DNA from: Acidobacteriota bacterium
GTDB lineage: Bacteria; Acidobacteriota; UBA6911; RPQK01; JAJDTT01
Assembly (NCBI GenBank): GCA_022827025.1
Contig: JAJDTT010000293.1
Span: 1-32,718, forward strand
Length of the DNA: 32,718 nt
Reading direction: 5' to 3'
Shown one piece after another: positions 22,800-31,340 of this stretch (position 1 is the first letter of the stretch; every line of letters begins with the position of its first letter). The position numbers and the translations under genes were made by a program. The notes below the pieces were generated by a model, which was not told the origin of the DNA, did no database searches, and saw only the letters and a list, made by a program, of their open reading frames with translations.

Positions 22800-24242
22800 A
22801 TGTCGAATGTCCTCTTTGCGGGCGCCGCCCGAAGAATCATCAACCCGCCCCTGGGAACGAAGCGGCCCGGCATCCGGCTGTTCGCCGAACCGCTCCAGGC
22901 CGTCGAATCGGATCTGTCGGCGACCGCCGTGGTTCTCTCCAATCAGGCCGGCAAGGTGGTCATCGTCGGGATCGACATCTGCACTATCTTTTTGCCTGTC
23001 GCTCTCGAAATCCGGCGCCGCATCGGCGAGGCGGTGGGGACGCCGGCGTCCCATGTCCTGATCAATTTCAACCATACCCACAGCGGTCCGGCGCTCCCCG
23101 ATTTCCTGCCCGACTCGCCCGGGCAGATGAGGCTTCAACGCGCCTACCAGGAACAACTCATCGAATGGCTGGTGGAGACGTGTGCGGAAGCCGACCGGTC
23201 GTTGCAGCCGGCCCGGATCGGGGCCGGGTGGGGTGAAGCCCATATCGGCGTCTACCGGCGGGAGACGGGTCCCGACGGCCGGGACGTGCTGGGAGAGGAT
23301 CCCGGCGTACCCATCGATTCGGCCGTGGGCGTCCTCAGGATCGACGATCTGGAAGGTCAACCCATCGCCACCTGCTTCAGTTACGGTTGCCACACCGTGA
23401 CCATGGGACCCCGCTCGTCGTTGGTCTCCTCCGACTTCCCCGGTCCGGCCCGCGACCTGGTCGAAAACACTTTGGGTGGTCTTTCAGTCTTCCTGCAGGC
23501 CTGCGGCGGAAACGTCAATCCCGTCCACGGGATCGGCTACGAGGTGGATTGCCGGGACACCAAGAATCGGACCGGCCTGATTCTCGGTGCCGAGGTCGTC
23601 AAAGTGGCCTCTGACATCCGCACCAACGTCCAGCGCGGGAAGGAGCGGCGTCCCATGGGCGTCATTCCCAATATCCTGTTCTGGCCGTGGGAGCCGGTGG
23701 AGGGCGATACCTGCACCTATCTGGGCGCCGTCGACGAAATCATCCAGTTGGAGTTCGGGGAACTGCCGCCGCTGGAGGAAGCGGAGGCCATCCGTGACGA
23801 GTGGAGGCAAAGGCTCGCCCATGCCCGGGCCAGCGATGCCAGGAACTGGGAGATCAGCGTGGCGATGCGCTTTACCGACTGGGCCGAAAAACTGGTCGAA
23901 GCCGTGCACCAGGGGAATCCGCCGTTGGATACTCTCATCCAGGCGATTCGGATCAACGACATCGTCCTGGCCAGCGCCAGCGTCGAGGCCTTCTTTCAGA
24001 CCGGGCTGGACGTCAAGGCGCGATCGCCCTTTGAGCATACCCAGTTCCTGGGGTTCTCCAACGGCCTCGTCGCCTACCTGCCCCGCGCCGATGATTATCC
24101 CGAAGGCGGCTGGAGTGTTCACGAGCGCTACGCCGTGCCGGACCTCCTGGTGCAGAGCTATTCGATGCCGGTGGCGTTCCGGCCCGAAGCCGAGCAGACC
24201 GTCGTCGAGCGGGTGTCAGAACTGATCCGGCAGCTCGCCTGA
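22800..24242 (+). CDS. Neutral/alkaline ceramidase N-terminal domain-like protein
   Basis: 480 aa from ATG 22800, seven bases after GGGAG; a TTG two codons earlier is less likely. The opening VLFAGAARRIINPPLGTKRP is typical of the family, which has TP- or NP-containing starts. Candidate zinc ligands lie in NFNHTHSGP (about 83-91) and CFSYGCHTVTMG (about 195-206). The protein is shorter than true ceramidases (about 650-750 aa) and has no signal peptide, so it is probably a cytoplasmic hydrolase of unknown substrate; in environmental bacteria this family often sits with sugar-acid and SDR genes, as here. Middle gene of the operon: 72 bp after the lipoprotein gene, 22 bp before the SDR gene. Confidence 0.85.
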   Translation: MSNVLFAGAARRIINPPLGTKRPGIRLFAEPLQAVESDLSATAVVLSNQAGKVVIVGIDICTIFLPVALEIRRRIGEAVGTPASHVLINFNHTHSGPALPDFLPDSPGQMRLQRAYQEQLIEWLVETCAEADRSLQPARIGAGWGEAHIGVYRRETGPDGRDVLGEDPGVPIDSAVGVLRIDDLEGQPIATCFSYGCHTVTMGPRSSLVSSDFPGPARDLVENTLGGLSVFLQACGGNVNPVHGIGYEVDCRDTKNRTGLILGAEVVKVASDIRTNVQRGKERRPMGVIPNILFWPWEPVEGDTCTYLGAVDEIIQLEFGELPPLEEAEAIRDEWRQRLAHARASDARNWEISVAMRFTDWAEKLVEAVHQGNPPLDTLIQAIRINDIVLASASVEAFFQTGLDVKARSPFEHTQFLGFSNGLVAYLPRADDYPEGGWSVHERYAVPDLLVQSYSMPVAFRPEAEQTVVERVSELIRQLA

Positions 24243-24264
24243 TCGGGACCGGAGGAATACAAAA

Positions 24265-25011
24265 ATGGACGAAAAACTGGCCGGCAAGGTGGTGCTGATC
24301 ACGGGGGCTGCGGGCGGAATCGGAACGGCCATCGCCCGGGCCGTCACCGATGAGTCGGCAACGGTGTTGCTCTGCGACATCAATCTCGAGGGCGCCCAGA
24401 GACTGGCGGATCGGTTGATCGGGGAAGGCCGGTCGGCGGCCGCTTACGCCCTCGATATTTCCCGGCCCCCGGAGATCTCGTCGGTCGTCGAGAAGATCGT
24501 GAAGCAACACGAGCGCATCGACGTGCTGGTGAACAATGCCGCCATCTGTCCTCGAATCCCGTTGGAAGAGGTGACCGAAGCCGATTTCGATCGGATCGTG
24601 GGGATCAACCTGAAGGGGACCTTCTTCGTGTCCCAGGCGGTGTCGCCGGTTATGGTCAGCCAGGGTTCGGGGAGAATCGTGAACATCAGTTCCGTCGGCG
24701 CCCGGACCGGCGGCGTGGCCGCTTCGTCGGTCTATGCGGCCACCAAGGCGGGCATCATCGCCATCACCAAGTCGTACGCCCGGACTCTGGCCCCCGACGT
24801 CACCGTCAATGCCATCGCTCCCGGAGTCGTCGATACGGACATGATGCGGATTCCGTCGGAGCAGGTGGCGGCCATCGTCGACCAGATTCCCCTGGGAAGG
24901 CTGGCCGATCCGGAAGAGATCGCCTCCGTCGTCGTCTTCCTGGCCTCGCAGGAAGCGTCCTACTTCACCGGAGCCACCCTCGACGTCAACGGGGGGTGGT
25001 TCATGTATTAG
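24265..25011 (+). CDS. SDR-family oxidoreductase
   Basis: 248 aa; GGAGG lies nine bases before the ATG. Cofactor motif TGAAGGIG at 13-20, Asp after strand two (LLCDIN) favouring NAD(H), NNAA, catalytic Ser in NISSVGA, Tyr and Lys in YAATKAG, and C-terminus LDVNGGWFMY. Similar in type to 3-oxoacyl-ACP reductase or polyol dehydrogenases, but fatty-acid synthesis neighbours are absent, and the context suggests a catabolic dehydrogenase. Last gene of the operon; a hairpin cluster starts right after its stop codon. Confidence 0.9.
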   Translation: MDEKLAGKVVLITGAAGGIGTAIARAVTDESATVLLCDINLEGAQRLADRLIGEGRSAAAYALDISRPPEISSVVEKIVKQHERIDVLVNNAAICPRIPLEEVTEADFDRIVGINLKGTFFVSQAVSPVMVSQGSGRIVNISSVGARTGGVAASSVYAATKAGIIAITKSYARTLAPDVTVNAIAPGVVDTDMMRIPSEQVAAIVDQIPLGRLADPEEIASVVVFLASQEASYFTGATLDVNGGWFMY

Positions 25012-25138
25012 GGGAGCGAAATCCTTGTCGCCGAAGGAGCGGCGATTTCCAATCGCCGAGGGCCGGCGGTTTCTAGTCGCCGACAGGGGGGATTAGGGGG
25101 GACGGCAGTCCTCCCTCCGCGTAGCGTCTTCCAAGAGG
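25012..25138. repeat. Degenerate and intact hairpins downstream of SDR gene
   Basis: Contains a decayed version of the 9589 hairpin (GAGCGAAATCCTTGTCGCCG, 25014-25033), an intact hairpin at 25040-25058 (8-bp stem CGGCGATT, loop TCC), a partly wobble-paired one at 25064-25082, and the words GACAGGGGGG and TTAGGGGGG, which recur in similar order at 32500-32513. No coding frame. Confidence 0.75.
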
Positions 25139-25254
25139 GCGATTAGGAAATCGCCCCTCCGGTGGGCGGCTAGAAACCGCCTCTCCCGGCGATTAGGAAA
25201 TCGTCCTTCCAGGGGGCGGCTAGAAACCGCCCCTCCTGGCGATTAGGAAATCGC
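25139..25254. repeat. Array of five alternating hairpins at exact 25-bp spacing
   Basis: Type 1 hairpins (stem GGCGATT, loop AGGA) start at 25139, 25189 and 25239. Type 2 hairpins (core GGCGGCTAGAAACCGCC) start at 25164 and 25214. Starts are exactly 25 bp apart, so each type repeats with a 50-bp period. Most hairpins are followed by a CTCC-like word. The middle type 1 copy has one change (T for C) in its right arm. The last copy contains the stop codon of the enolase-superfamily gene. Not a CRISPR: the two unit types alternate and there are no unique spacers. Confidence 0.9.
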
Positions 25255-26385
25255 CCCTCCGAACGCGTACTTCTCGACCACGGACTGGTCCACCGTCACC
25301 CCCAGGCCCGGGCTCTCCCGGACCTCGAGATAGCCGTCCTCCTGGACCCAGGGATCGGAGACCAGCTCATGCTGCATCGGTGAAGTGTGGGGCTTGAAGT
25401 CCATCGCTGCGCCATGGGTCGAACTGGCGAGAAGGTGAACGCTCGCCGCCGTGTTCAGGGCGCTGCTCCAGGTGTGGGCGGAGAACTGGATGTTCTGGGC
25501 CTCGATCAGCGGAACCACCTTGACGCAGCCGGTGATCCCCAGGCACCGTCCCGGATCCATCTGCACCACGTCCACGGCGCCGTGCTTCAGGAGGCGCCGG
25601 TAGCCCTCCGGGTTCCACTCCTGCTCGCCGGTGCCGATGGGGGTCCGGGTCCCCGCGCGGAGGAGCCGGTGAGCGGCATAGTCCTGGGGCGGAAGCGGCT
25701 CTTCGATCCAGCGCAGCCGGTAGGCTTCGAAGTCGCGGACCCGGCGAATCGCCTCCTGGGCGCTCCATTTCACCCGGCCTCCCAACACGTCGAAGACGAT
25801 CTCGCATTCGGGGCCGACGATCTCCCTCACGTCTCGCACCAGCGCCAGGTCCTTGGCGTGGTCCAACCCGAAGACGGCGTCGGGCGCGCTGCCCCAGCCG
25901 CCCTTGACGATCCGGTAGCCCTGGTCCTTGAAGGTTTGAAACTCGTTCAGCGTCCAGTCCAGGTCGACCATGTCCAGGTGGATGGACGCCATGGCCACGA
26001 CTCGCGGCACGACCCGTCCTCCCATGAGCCGGCACACCGGCTGGTTCAGCAGGTGCCCCTTCAGATCCCAGAGGGCCATGTCCACGGCGCTCACGGCGAA
26101 TCCCGCGATCCCCTGGGGCCCGTACCACCAGATGTGATTCAACAGCTTGTGCCAGAGGCGCTCCACGTCCAGGGCGTTCTCGCCGGTCAACATGGGGGCG
26201 TATCCGCGCTCGATGACGGTCTTGACGGCTGCGGCCGACTCGGGAAACTGGCTGATGCATTCCCCCCAGCCCACGGCTCCCCCTTCGGCTTCCACCCGGG
26301 CCAGGGTGATGTAGCGGATGTTGTTGTGGTCGTGAGGTTCGGGGTAGCGCAGAGGATACGCATCCACCCGCCGTATCTTCGTCAT
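25243..26385 (-). CDS. Enolase-superfamily enzyme (mandelate racemase/sugar-acid dehydratase group)
   Basis: 380 aa. Capping domain 1-125, then the barrel. Metal ligands are Asp199 (VFDV), Glu228 or Glu229 (WIEEPL) and Glu254 (GTGEQEW). The general base His304 (FSAHTWSSA) pairs with Asp277 (VQMDPGR), as in the mandelate racemase subgroup. On strand two only Lys161 of the usual KxK is present; residue 163 is Gly. This points to a dehydratase-like or divergent enzyme for a sugar acid such as an aldonate. Upstream minus-strand genes include a RhaT-type transporter, so L-rhamnonate or a similar acid is conceivable but unproven. ATG at 26383-26385 follows GGAAAGG. The last four codons and the stop (GAIS-stop) are made of a repeat hairpin. 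Gap of 45 bp to the PSD1-type gene upstream. Confidence 0.85.
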   Translation of the reverse strand: MTKIRRVDAYPLRYPEPHDHNNIRYITLARVEAEGGAVGWGECISQFPESAAAVKTVIERGYAPMLTGENALDVERLWHKLLNHIWWYGPQGIAGFAVSAVDMALWDLKGHLLNQPVCRLMGGRVVPRVVAMASIHLDMVDLDWTLNEFQTFKDQGYRIVKGGWGSAPDAVFGLDHAKDLALVRDVREIVGPECEIVFDVLGGRVKWSAQEAIRRVRDFEAYRLRWIEEPLPPQDYAAHRLLRAGTRTPIGTGEQEWNPEGYRRLLKHGAVDVVQMDPGRCLGITGCVKVVPLIEAQNIQFSAHTWSSALNTAASVHLLASSTHGAAMDFKPHTSPMQHELVSDPWVQEDGYLEVRESPGLGVTVDQSVVEKYAFGGAIS

Positions 26386-26430
26386 CGTCTCGACCTTTCC
26401 GGTGGAGGGGAATGGGGAATTCAGGCGTGA

Positions 26431-29400
26431 TCAACGCACATAGATGAATTCCGGCGCGTTGAACAGGGCGTGAGCCGTATCTTTCCAGACTTGCGCCGAT
26501 TGCATCACGGGGAGCCGTCCTTCGGATCCCGCATCCCGGCCGTGGAGGGCGGCGATGTCGATGACGGCTTCGGACCAGCGGGTCAATTCCTCGGCCACGG
26601 GGTCCCGGTTGAAGGCTCGCTTGAACATGTAGGCGAGCCTCTCGCGAGGCGACTCATGCGGCGTCCTCACCAGCTCCTGGGCCCAGAATTCGGCCTGTCC
26701 CGCGACGAAGGGGTCGTTCAGCAGGGCCAGGGCCTGGGCCGGAACATTGGTGACGTCCCGCCTTCCGGTGGGAATCTTGGGCTTCGGCTGGTTGAAGGTC
26801 GCCAGCAACTTGGAGGGCTCCATGACCGTCATCTTGAGATAGATGGACCGCCGCCCGTCGCCGTCGAGGGGTCCGGAGAAGAGGCGCTTGGTCGCATCCT
26901 CCATCTTGCGATAGGGATTGACGGGTGCACCGAAGAGGCTCCGGTCCAAACGTCCCGAGACGGCCAGCAACGTATCGCGAATCGACTCGGCGTCCAGGCG
27001 CCGCAGAGGCATGTGATGCCAGAGCCGGTTGGAGGGGTCCGCCTCGACCGCCGCGGCGCCGGCTTGCCCCGACTGCCTGAAGGTCTCGCTCAAGACCATC
27101 GTCCGGACCAGGTGCTTCACGGACCAGCCGTTTCGAACGAAGTCGTCGGCCAGGTAGTCCAGCAGTTCCGGGTGTGTCGGCTGATCTCCCAAGTGGCCGA
27201 AGTCGTTGGGCGTGGAGACGATGCCGCTTCCGAACACCCATTGCCAGACCCGGTTGACGAACACGCGAGAGGTCAGCGGATTCTCGGGGCTCGCCACCAG
27301 GTTGGCCAGCTCCAACCGGCCGCTGCCCTGGGGCCGGCCGTCGTGGTCCGCCCTCAGGACCCGAACGTGCCCCCGGGGAACCAGGTCTCCCAGGTCGTCG
27401 TAAACCCCCCGGATATTGACGCGGTAGTCACGTCCCGGGTCCAGGTCGACCATGCCGTTGATGGTCTGAGGCTCCAGAAGCCGCTTCTCCACGGTGCGGT
27501 AGGATGCGACCAGGTCTCGAACCGGCTCCCGCTCCTCCATGCTGTTGGGCAACAGCTTCCGGTTGAGCATCCAGTTGATCAACTGGACGTCATCTTCGTC
27601 CGCGCGATCGTTGGCCCAGTCCTGGAGGGAAGCGGTCAGCCACGCGCCATAACGCGCCGCGGCCTCCGGCAGGCTGGAAGGAGGATCGCCGGAGAAGAGA
27701 GGCCGGAACCGGGACAGCTCGTCCGCCGGCGACTCGACGCAATCGAAGATGGCGCCGTAGTTCGTGACCTTGCCTTTGTCGACCAGGTACGCCCGGGTGA
27801 CGCCGAACCAGCTCTGCGGGTCCTCGGACCCGCAGTCGTCCTTCGCAATTTCTTCCTCTCTGCATCCGCCCAGCCCGTAACGCGGCGGGAAGTAGGGATT
27901 GGAGGTCTTGGTGGTGAACTCGAGATAGTTCCGGGTTTCCGCCGCCTCGACGGCTGATTTGGGCCAGGCGCTCTTGTCGGCCGCATTCTGGGTATGGCAC
28001 ACCCAATGCAACTCGTCGTCGTCCATGTATCCCCACTCGCGCTCGGTCAGGAACCCGTTGTCCACCACGAGCCGGCGGGTGCTGTAGTCGCCGCCGTTCA
28101 TTTCCAGGCTGATGACCTGGGGACTGGTGGGATCGAGGAAGGGACTGCGCACGGCGCCATTGAGCCGCGGCGAGATCGCGTGGGTGAACAGCCCGGCCGG
28201 AAGCAGCATGTCCACCGCCTCGGCCCCGTCAATCGCCACCGCGAAATCGCCGTTGGAGACCGGACCGCGGCGCAGTCCGACCCCATCCAGCGACCACCCT
28301 TCCGGCACTCCCTCCCGGAAATCGGCCATCAGGGGGAAGTTCTCGGCATTGTTCCGGGACCGCTCCTGTCCGGTGCTCCCGTATTCCTGCGCCAACTCCG
28401 ACCAGCGGCCGTCGACACCGCCGCCCTGTTTCGCCGACGCGTGCAGTTGGAGCCAGGGATAGAGAATGTCCTCGAGTGCCGGCTTGTCTTCCTCCTGCTC
28501 TTCTTCGGATTCTTTCTCGGCGGCTTCCCGTTCCTCGGCTTCTTCAGCCTTCTCGCCGCTTTCGGCCGGCTCCTCGACCGGCTCGAACCGGAGCGCCTTC
28601 TCCCAGGCCTGCAGCCGCTCGGGCTTCAACCCTTCGGCCAGTCGGCCCGCGGCTTCATCTCCGTCGATCCGCGCCTGGGCGGCCAGGATATAGGCCGGAA
28701 TGTCATGGGACGCCTCCAGCCACCAGTCCGCCAGCGGCGCCCGCATCTGCTTCTTGAGATTCGAGAGTTCCTCGATGACGCCTCTGTTCCGTTCGGGGAG
28801 ATCCAGCGTGTTGGTCCCCCAGCGCGAGCTCATCAGGACGCCGGCCAGCGCGTAATAGTCGGTCTGGGCGACGGCGTCCAGCTTGTGGTCGTGACAGCGC
28901 GCGCAAGCGACGGTCATGGCCTGAAACGCCTTGGAGAAGGCGTCGATCTTGTCGTCCACCATCTCCTGGTGGATGCCGTTGAAGACCACGCTGTCCCCGT
29001 GCCGCTTCTCACCCATCATGTAGAACATGGGACCGATGAGCGATTCGTTGATCTGCTGCTCCGTGTTGATTCTGGGAGGCTCCAGCATGTCACCGGCGAT
29101 CTGCTCGCGGATCAGGCGGTCGAAAGGCAGGTCGTCGTTGAAGGCGCGGATCAGGTAGTCGCGGAATCGCCAGGAGCCCTTGGCCGGAATGTCCCACTCG
29201 TAGCCGTAGGTGTCGCTGTACCGCACCACGTCCATCCAGTGACGCGCCCAGCGCTCGCCGAAGTGGGGGGAGTCGAGCAGGCTCTCCACGAGGCGCTCAT
29301 AGGCGCCCTCTTCGGAGTCGCGAACAAAGGACTCGACCTGTCCGGCGGTCGGCGGCAGACCGGTCAGCACCAAGCTCAGGCGCCGGACCAGCGTGCTCCG

Positions 29401-30024
29401 TTCCGCCCGGGGAGCCGGCTCCAGTCCATTCTTCTCCAGTTGGGCGAGGATAAAGCGGTCCACGGACAGGTCGGACCAACCCTCGTTCCCGACCTGAGGC
29501 AGCGGCGGTCGAACCACCGGTTGAAGACTCCACCAGCGGCTCCGTTCCTCGTAGACTTCTTCCCACGACTCGTCCGGGACATACGCGGTATTGGCCGCGG
29601 GGGGCGCGTCGCGCGGGTCCGGCGCTCCCATGAGGATCCACTGTTCGAAGTCATGGATGGCCTCGGCCGACAGTTGCCCGCCACCCAGGGGCATGGGGGT
29701 TCGCGAGCCGTCGTGCCGGATGGCTCGAATCAGGGGACTCCGGTCCGGATTTCCCGGGACCAGCGCCGGACCCGACTGACCGCCCTCCTGCCATCCGCCC
29801 CGAAAATCGAGGCGCAGGCCTCCCATGGCCTGGTTCTCGCTGTGGCAACTGTGACAGCTATCGACCAGGACGGGACGGATTCGCTTCTCGAAGAACTCCA
29901 GCTCCGCCGGGCTGATTTTCTTCTCGGCACTCTCCGCCTCCCCGCCGGGCGCCCAAGCGCAGACCATAGCCAGGGCGGCAACTCGCAAGAAATGTTTCGC
30001 CATCCGAACTGCGAATTTGTTCAT
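26431..30024 (-). CDS. PSD1-type protein: cytochrome c, DUF1549 and DUF1553 domains
   Basis: 1197 aa from the ATG at 30022-30024 (GGAGG 12 bases before it); 30054 and 30003 are alternative starts. Signal peptide about 1-34 (HFLRVAALAMVCAWAPGGEA). A planctomycete-type cytochrome c domain follows, with haem site CHSCH at 57-61 and MP in SRTPMPLGGG as a possible axial ligand region. DUF1549 starts at about 180 (LSVDRFILAQLEKNGLEPAP), with a second CARCHDHK motif at about 365. A strongly acidic, Glu-rich segment lies near 490-525. DUF1553 occupies about the last 300 residues (SRVFVNRVWQWVFGSGIV). The family is secreted and abundant in polysaccharide-degrading Planctomycetota, Verrucomicrobiota and Acidobacteriota; its exact reaction is unknown. 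Probably in one operon with the enolase-superfamily gene. Confidence 0.9.
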   Translation of the reverse strand: MNKFAVRMAKHFLRVAALAMVCAWAPGGEAESAEKKISPAELEFFEKRIRPVLVDSCHSCHSENQAMGGLRLDFRGGWQEGGQSGPALVPGNPDRSPLIRAIRHDGSRTPMPLGGGQLSAEAIHDFEQWILMGAPDPRDAPPAANTAYVPDESWEEVYEERSRWWSLQPVVRPPLPQVGNEGWSDLSVDRFILAQLEKNGLEPAPRAERSTLVRRLSLVLTGLPPTAGQVESFVRDSEEGAYERLVESLLDSPHFGERWARHWMDVVRYSDTYGYEWDIPAKGSWRFRDYLIRAFNDDLPFDRLIREQIAGDMLEPPRINTEQQINESLIGPMFYMMGEKRHGDSVVFNGIHQEMVDDKIDAFSKAFQAMTVACARCHDHKLDAVAQTDYYALAGVLMSSRWGTNTLDLPERNRGVIEELSNLKKQMRAPLADWWLEASHDIPAYILAAQARIDGDEAAGRLAEGLKPERLQAWEKALRFEPVEEPAESGEKAEEAEEREAAEKESEEEQEEDKPALEDILYPWLQLHASAKQGGGVDGRWSELAQEYGSTGQERSRNNAENFPLMADFREGVPEGWSLDGVGLRRGPVSNGDFAVAIDGAEAVDMLLPAGLFTHAISPRLNGAVRSPFLDPTSPQVISLEMNGGDYSTRRLVVDNGFLTEREWGYMDDDELHWVCHTQNAADKSAWPKSAVEAAETRNYLEFTTKTSNPYFPPRYGLGGCREEEIAKDDCGSEDPQSWFGVTRAYLVDKGKVTNYGAIFDCVESPADELSRFRPLFSGDPPSSLPEAAARYGAWLTASLQDWANDRADEDDVQLINWMLNRKLLPNSMEEREPVRDLVASYRTVEKRLLEPQTINGMVDLDPGRDYRVNIRGVYDDLGDLVPRGHVRVLRADHDGRPQGSGRLELANLVASPENPLTSRVFVNRVWQWVFGSGIVSTPNDFGHLGDQPTHPELLDYLADDFVRNGWSVKHLVRTMVLSETFRQSGQAGAAAVEADPSNRLWHHMPLRRLDAESIRDTLLAVSGRLDRSLFGAPVNPYRKMEDATKRLFSGPLDGDGRRSIYLKMTVMEPSKLLATFNQPKPKIPTGRRDVTNVPAQALALLNDPFVAGQAEFWAQELVRTPHESPRERLAYMFKRAFNRDPVAEELTRWSEAVIDIAALHGRDAGSEGRLPVMQSAQVWKDTAHALFNAPEFIYVR

Positions 30025-30202
30025 GGTCGAGGCAGCCCTCCAGGTCACGGGCAACGGTGGCGTTTCAGAATCCCGCCTTCTTCTCCCAAGCCTCCAGGTC
30101 TTCCGGAAAGATGGAGGTCCCCGGTTCCAGGTACGACACTCACCTAGAACGATAACTCAGGCGTTGGACACATTATTACTTCCCGGCCCGTCCGGTTCAA
30201 AC

Positions 30203-30234
30203 GAGGAGGGGGGACTTTCCTGTCCCCCCTCCTC
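30203..30234. repeat. Hairpin, 13-bp stem, loop TTTCCT
   Basis: Perfect 13-bp stem GAGGAGGGGGGAC closing loop TTTCCT. It lies 15 bp downstream of the rhaT-like stop codon and about 180 bp upstream of the PSD1-type start. It is the longest stem of the family in this window. Could act as a 3'-end or termination structure for rhaT, although no U-run follows on that strand. Confidence 0.85.
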
Positions 30235-30249
30235 CCATTCCACATGGAC

Positions 30250-31302
30250 CTACCCCAACGTATTCGTCCACCCGATCAGAAACATCGAAGCAGACAAGAC
30301 CAGGATCGACACGCCCATCACCGCCATCGACTTCCTCGAAGCGCCGGTCCACTCCCCGCTCAACGCCCCCCAGAACGTAGCGGCAATGATCGACATGGCG
30401 GAAGCCATGGGCCAGCCGATGACCTCGCGCATGTCGCCCATCATGGAGCCTCCGATGCCATAGGTGACGACGCCCGAAACCCACAAGATCCCCATGGCCA
30501 CTCCCACCCCGTAGTGAAACGGCTGCCCCCGAAAAATATTCCAACTCCTCCCCTTGACGATCAGGTAGACACAGTAGCCCGCATTCACCAGAAACCCAGC
30601 GGTCAGGGCCACCACCCAGATGACGTTCGAAGCCATCGACGGCGAAGTCCCGAGGACAACGGCCTGGTCGGCCAACCGGATCCCGTAGGCGAAGCTCAGG
30701 TTCAGCATGGGCGAGAGTATTCCCGAAAGGGCGGCCACCAGAAGCCCCAGCAGCACCGCCGCCGACTTCTTGGATTCCTTCTCCGGGGTTTCCGAACCCT
30801 CCGCAGTTTCCTGGCTCCGACCCGGCGATTCCTCTCTCAACTTTCCCGCCCAGGCGGAGAGCAGGACGCCAACGACGACCAGCAGGACTCCGGCGCTGAT
30901 CACCGTGCCCTTGAAGGTCAGGAAATCGTCCCAATGGAGCAGCACGAACGGCGCCATGGTGCCGACGGCCGCGGTCAGGCCCATGACGATGGCGTAGCTC
31001 AGCGCCAGGCCGACCATCTTCAGGGCCAATCCATAGAGGACGGACCCCACTCCCCATCCCATTCCGAACAGGAAGACCAGAAGCAGATCGCGACCGTCGA
31101 CCGCCGCCAGAACGGCAAACAGAGACTCGACGGTGAGAAAACCGAGGAGCCAGGGCATCAGGATCATCGCGGTCACGGAGAAGAGAAGCCAGATATGCTC
31201 CCATTTCCAGCTTCGCGTGAACTTGAGTCCCAGTCCAAAGGCGGAATTGGCCGTAGATCCCGCCAGGATCACCAGAATTCCCAGGCCGAAACCGGTTTCC
31301 AT
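30250..31302 (-). CDS. rhaT: RhaT-type L-rhamnose/proton symporter
   Basis: 350 aa from the ATG at 31300-31302, with AAGGAG nine bases upstream; the frame continues to 31350, but that would overlap the divergent E2 gene. Length fits E. coli RhaT (344 aa). About ten hydrophobic segments; family-like features include SWKWEHIWLLFSV after the first helix, FGMGWGVGSVLYGLALKMVG, and TYGIGGSMMGDM near the C-terminus. A hydrophilic cytoplasmic loop (SPGRSQETAEGSETPEKESK, about 190-210) is longer than usual. Inner-membrane sugar import; rhamnose is the family substrate, but other 6-deoxy sugars or sugar acids are possible in this lineage. A small dyad (31304-31319) encloses its ribosome site. Confidence 0.85.
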   Translation of the reverse strand: METGFGLGILVILAGSTANSAFGLGLKFTRSWKWEHIWLLFSVTAMILMPWLLGFLTVESLFAVLAAVDGRDLLLVFLFGMGWGVGSVLYGLALKMVGLALSYAIVMGLTAAVGTMAPFVLLHWDDFLTFKGTVISAGVLLVVVGVLLSAWAGKLREESPGRSQETAEGSETPEKESKKSAAVLLGLLVAALSGILSPMLNLSFAYGIRLADQAVVLGTSPSMASNVIWVVALTAGFLVNAGYCVYLIVKGRSWNIFRGQPFHYGVGVAMGILWVSGVVTYGIGGSMMGDMREVIGWPMASAMSIIAATFWGALSGEWTGASRKSMAVMGVSILVLSASMFLIGWTNTLG

Positions 31303-31303
31303 C

Positions 31304-31319
31304 GGCAAATCTCCTTGCC
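31304..31319 (-). promoter_or_regulatory. Hairpin enclosing the rhaT ribosome-binding site
   Basis: On the minus strand, GGCAA and TTGCC (5 bp) flank the hexaloop GGAGAT and end one base before the ATG. The Shine-Dalgarno word AAGGAG is split between stem and loop. Such a fold would reduce translation and could be a target for a CsrA-type protein, which binds GGA in hexaloops. Structure seen; function inferred. Only five pairs, so chance is possible. Confidence 0.35.
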
Positions 31320-31340
31320 AGAAACTACACTGGAGGGGAT

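Noticed and set aside
25139-25254. CRISPR-like array
   Set aside because: The repeats are short hairpins of two alternating types with no unique spacers, and no cas gene is nearby.
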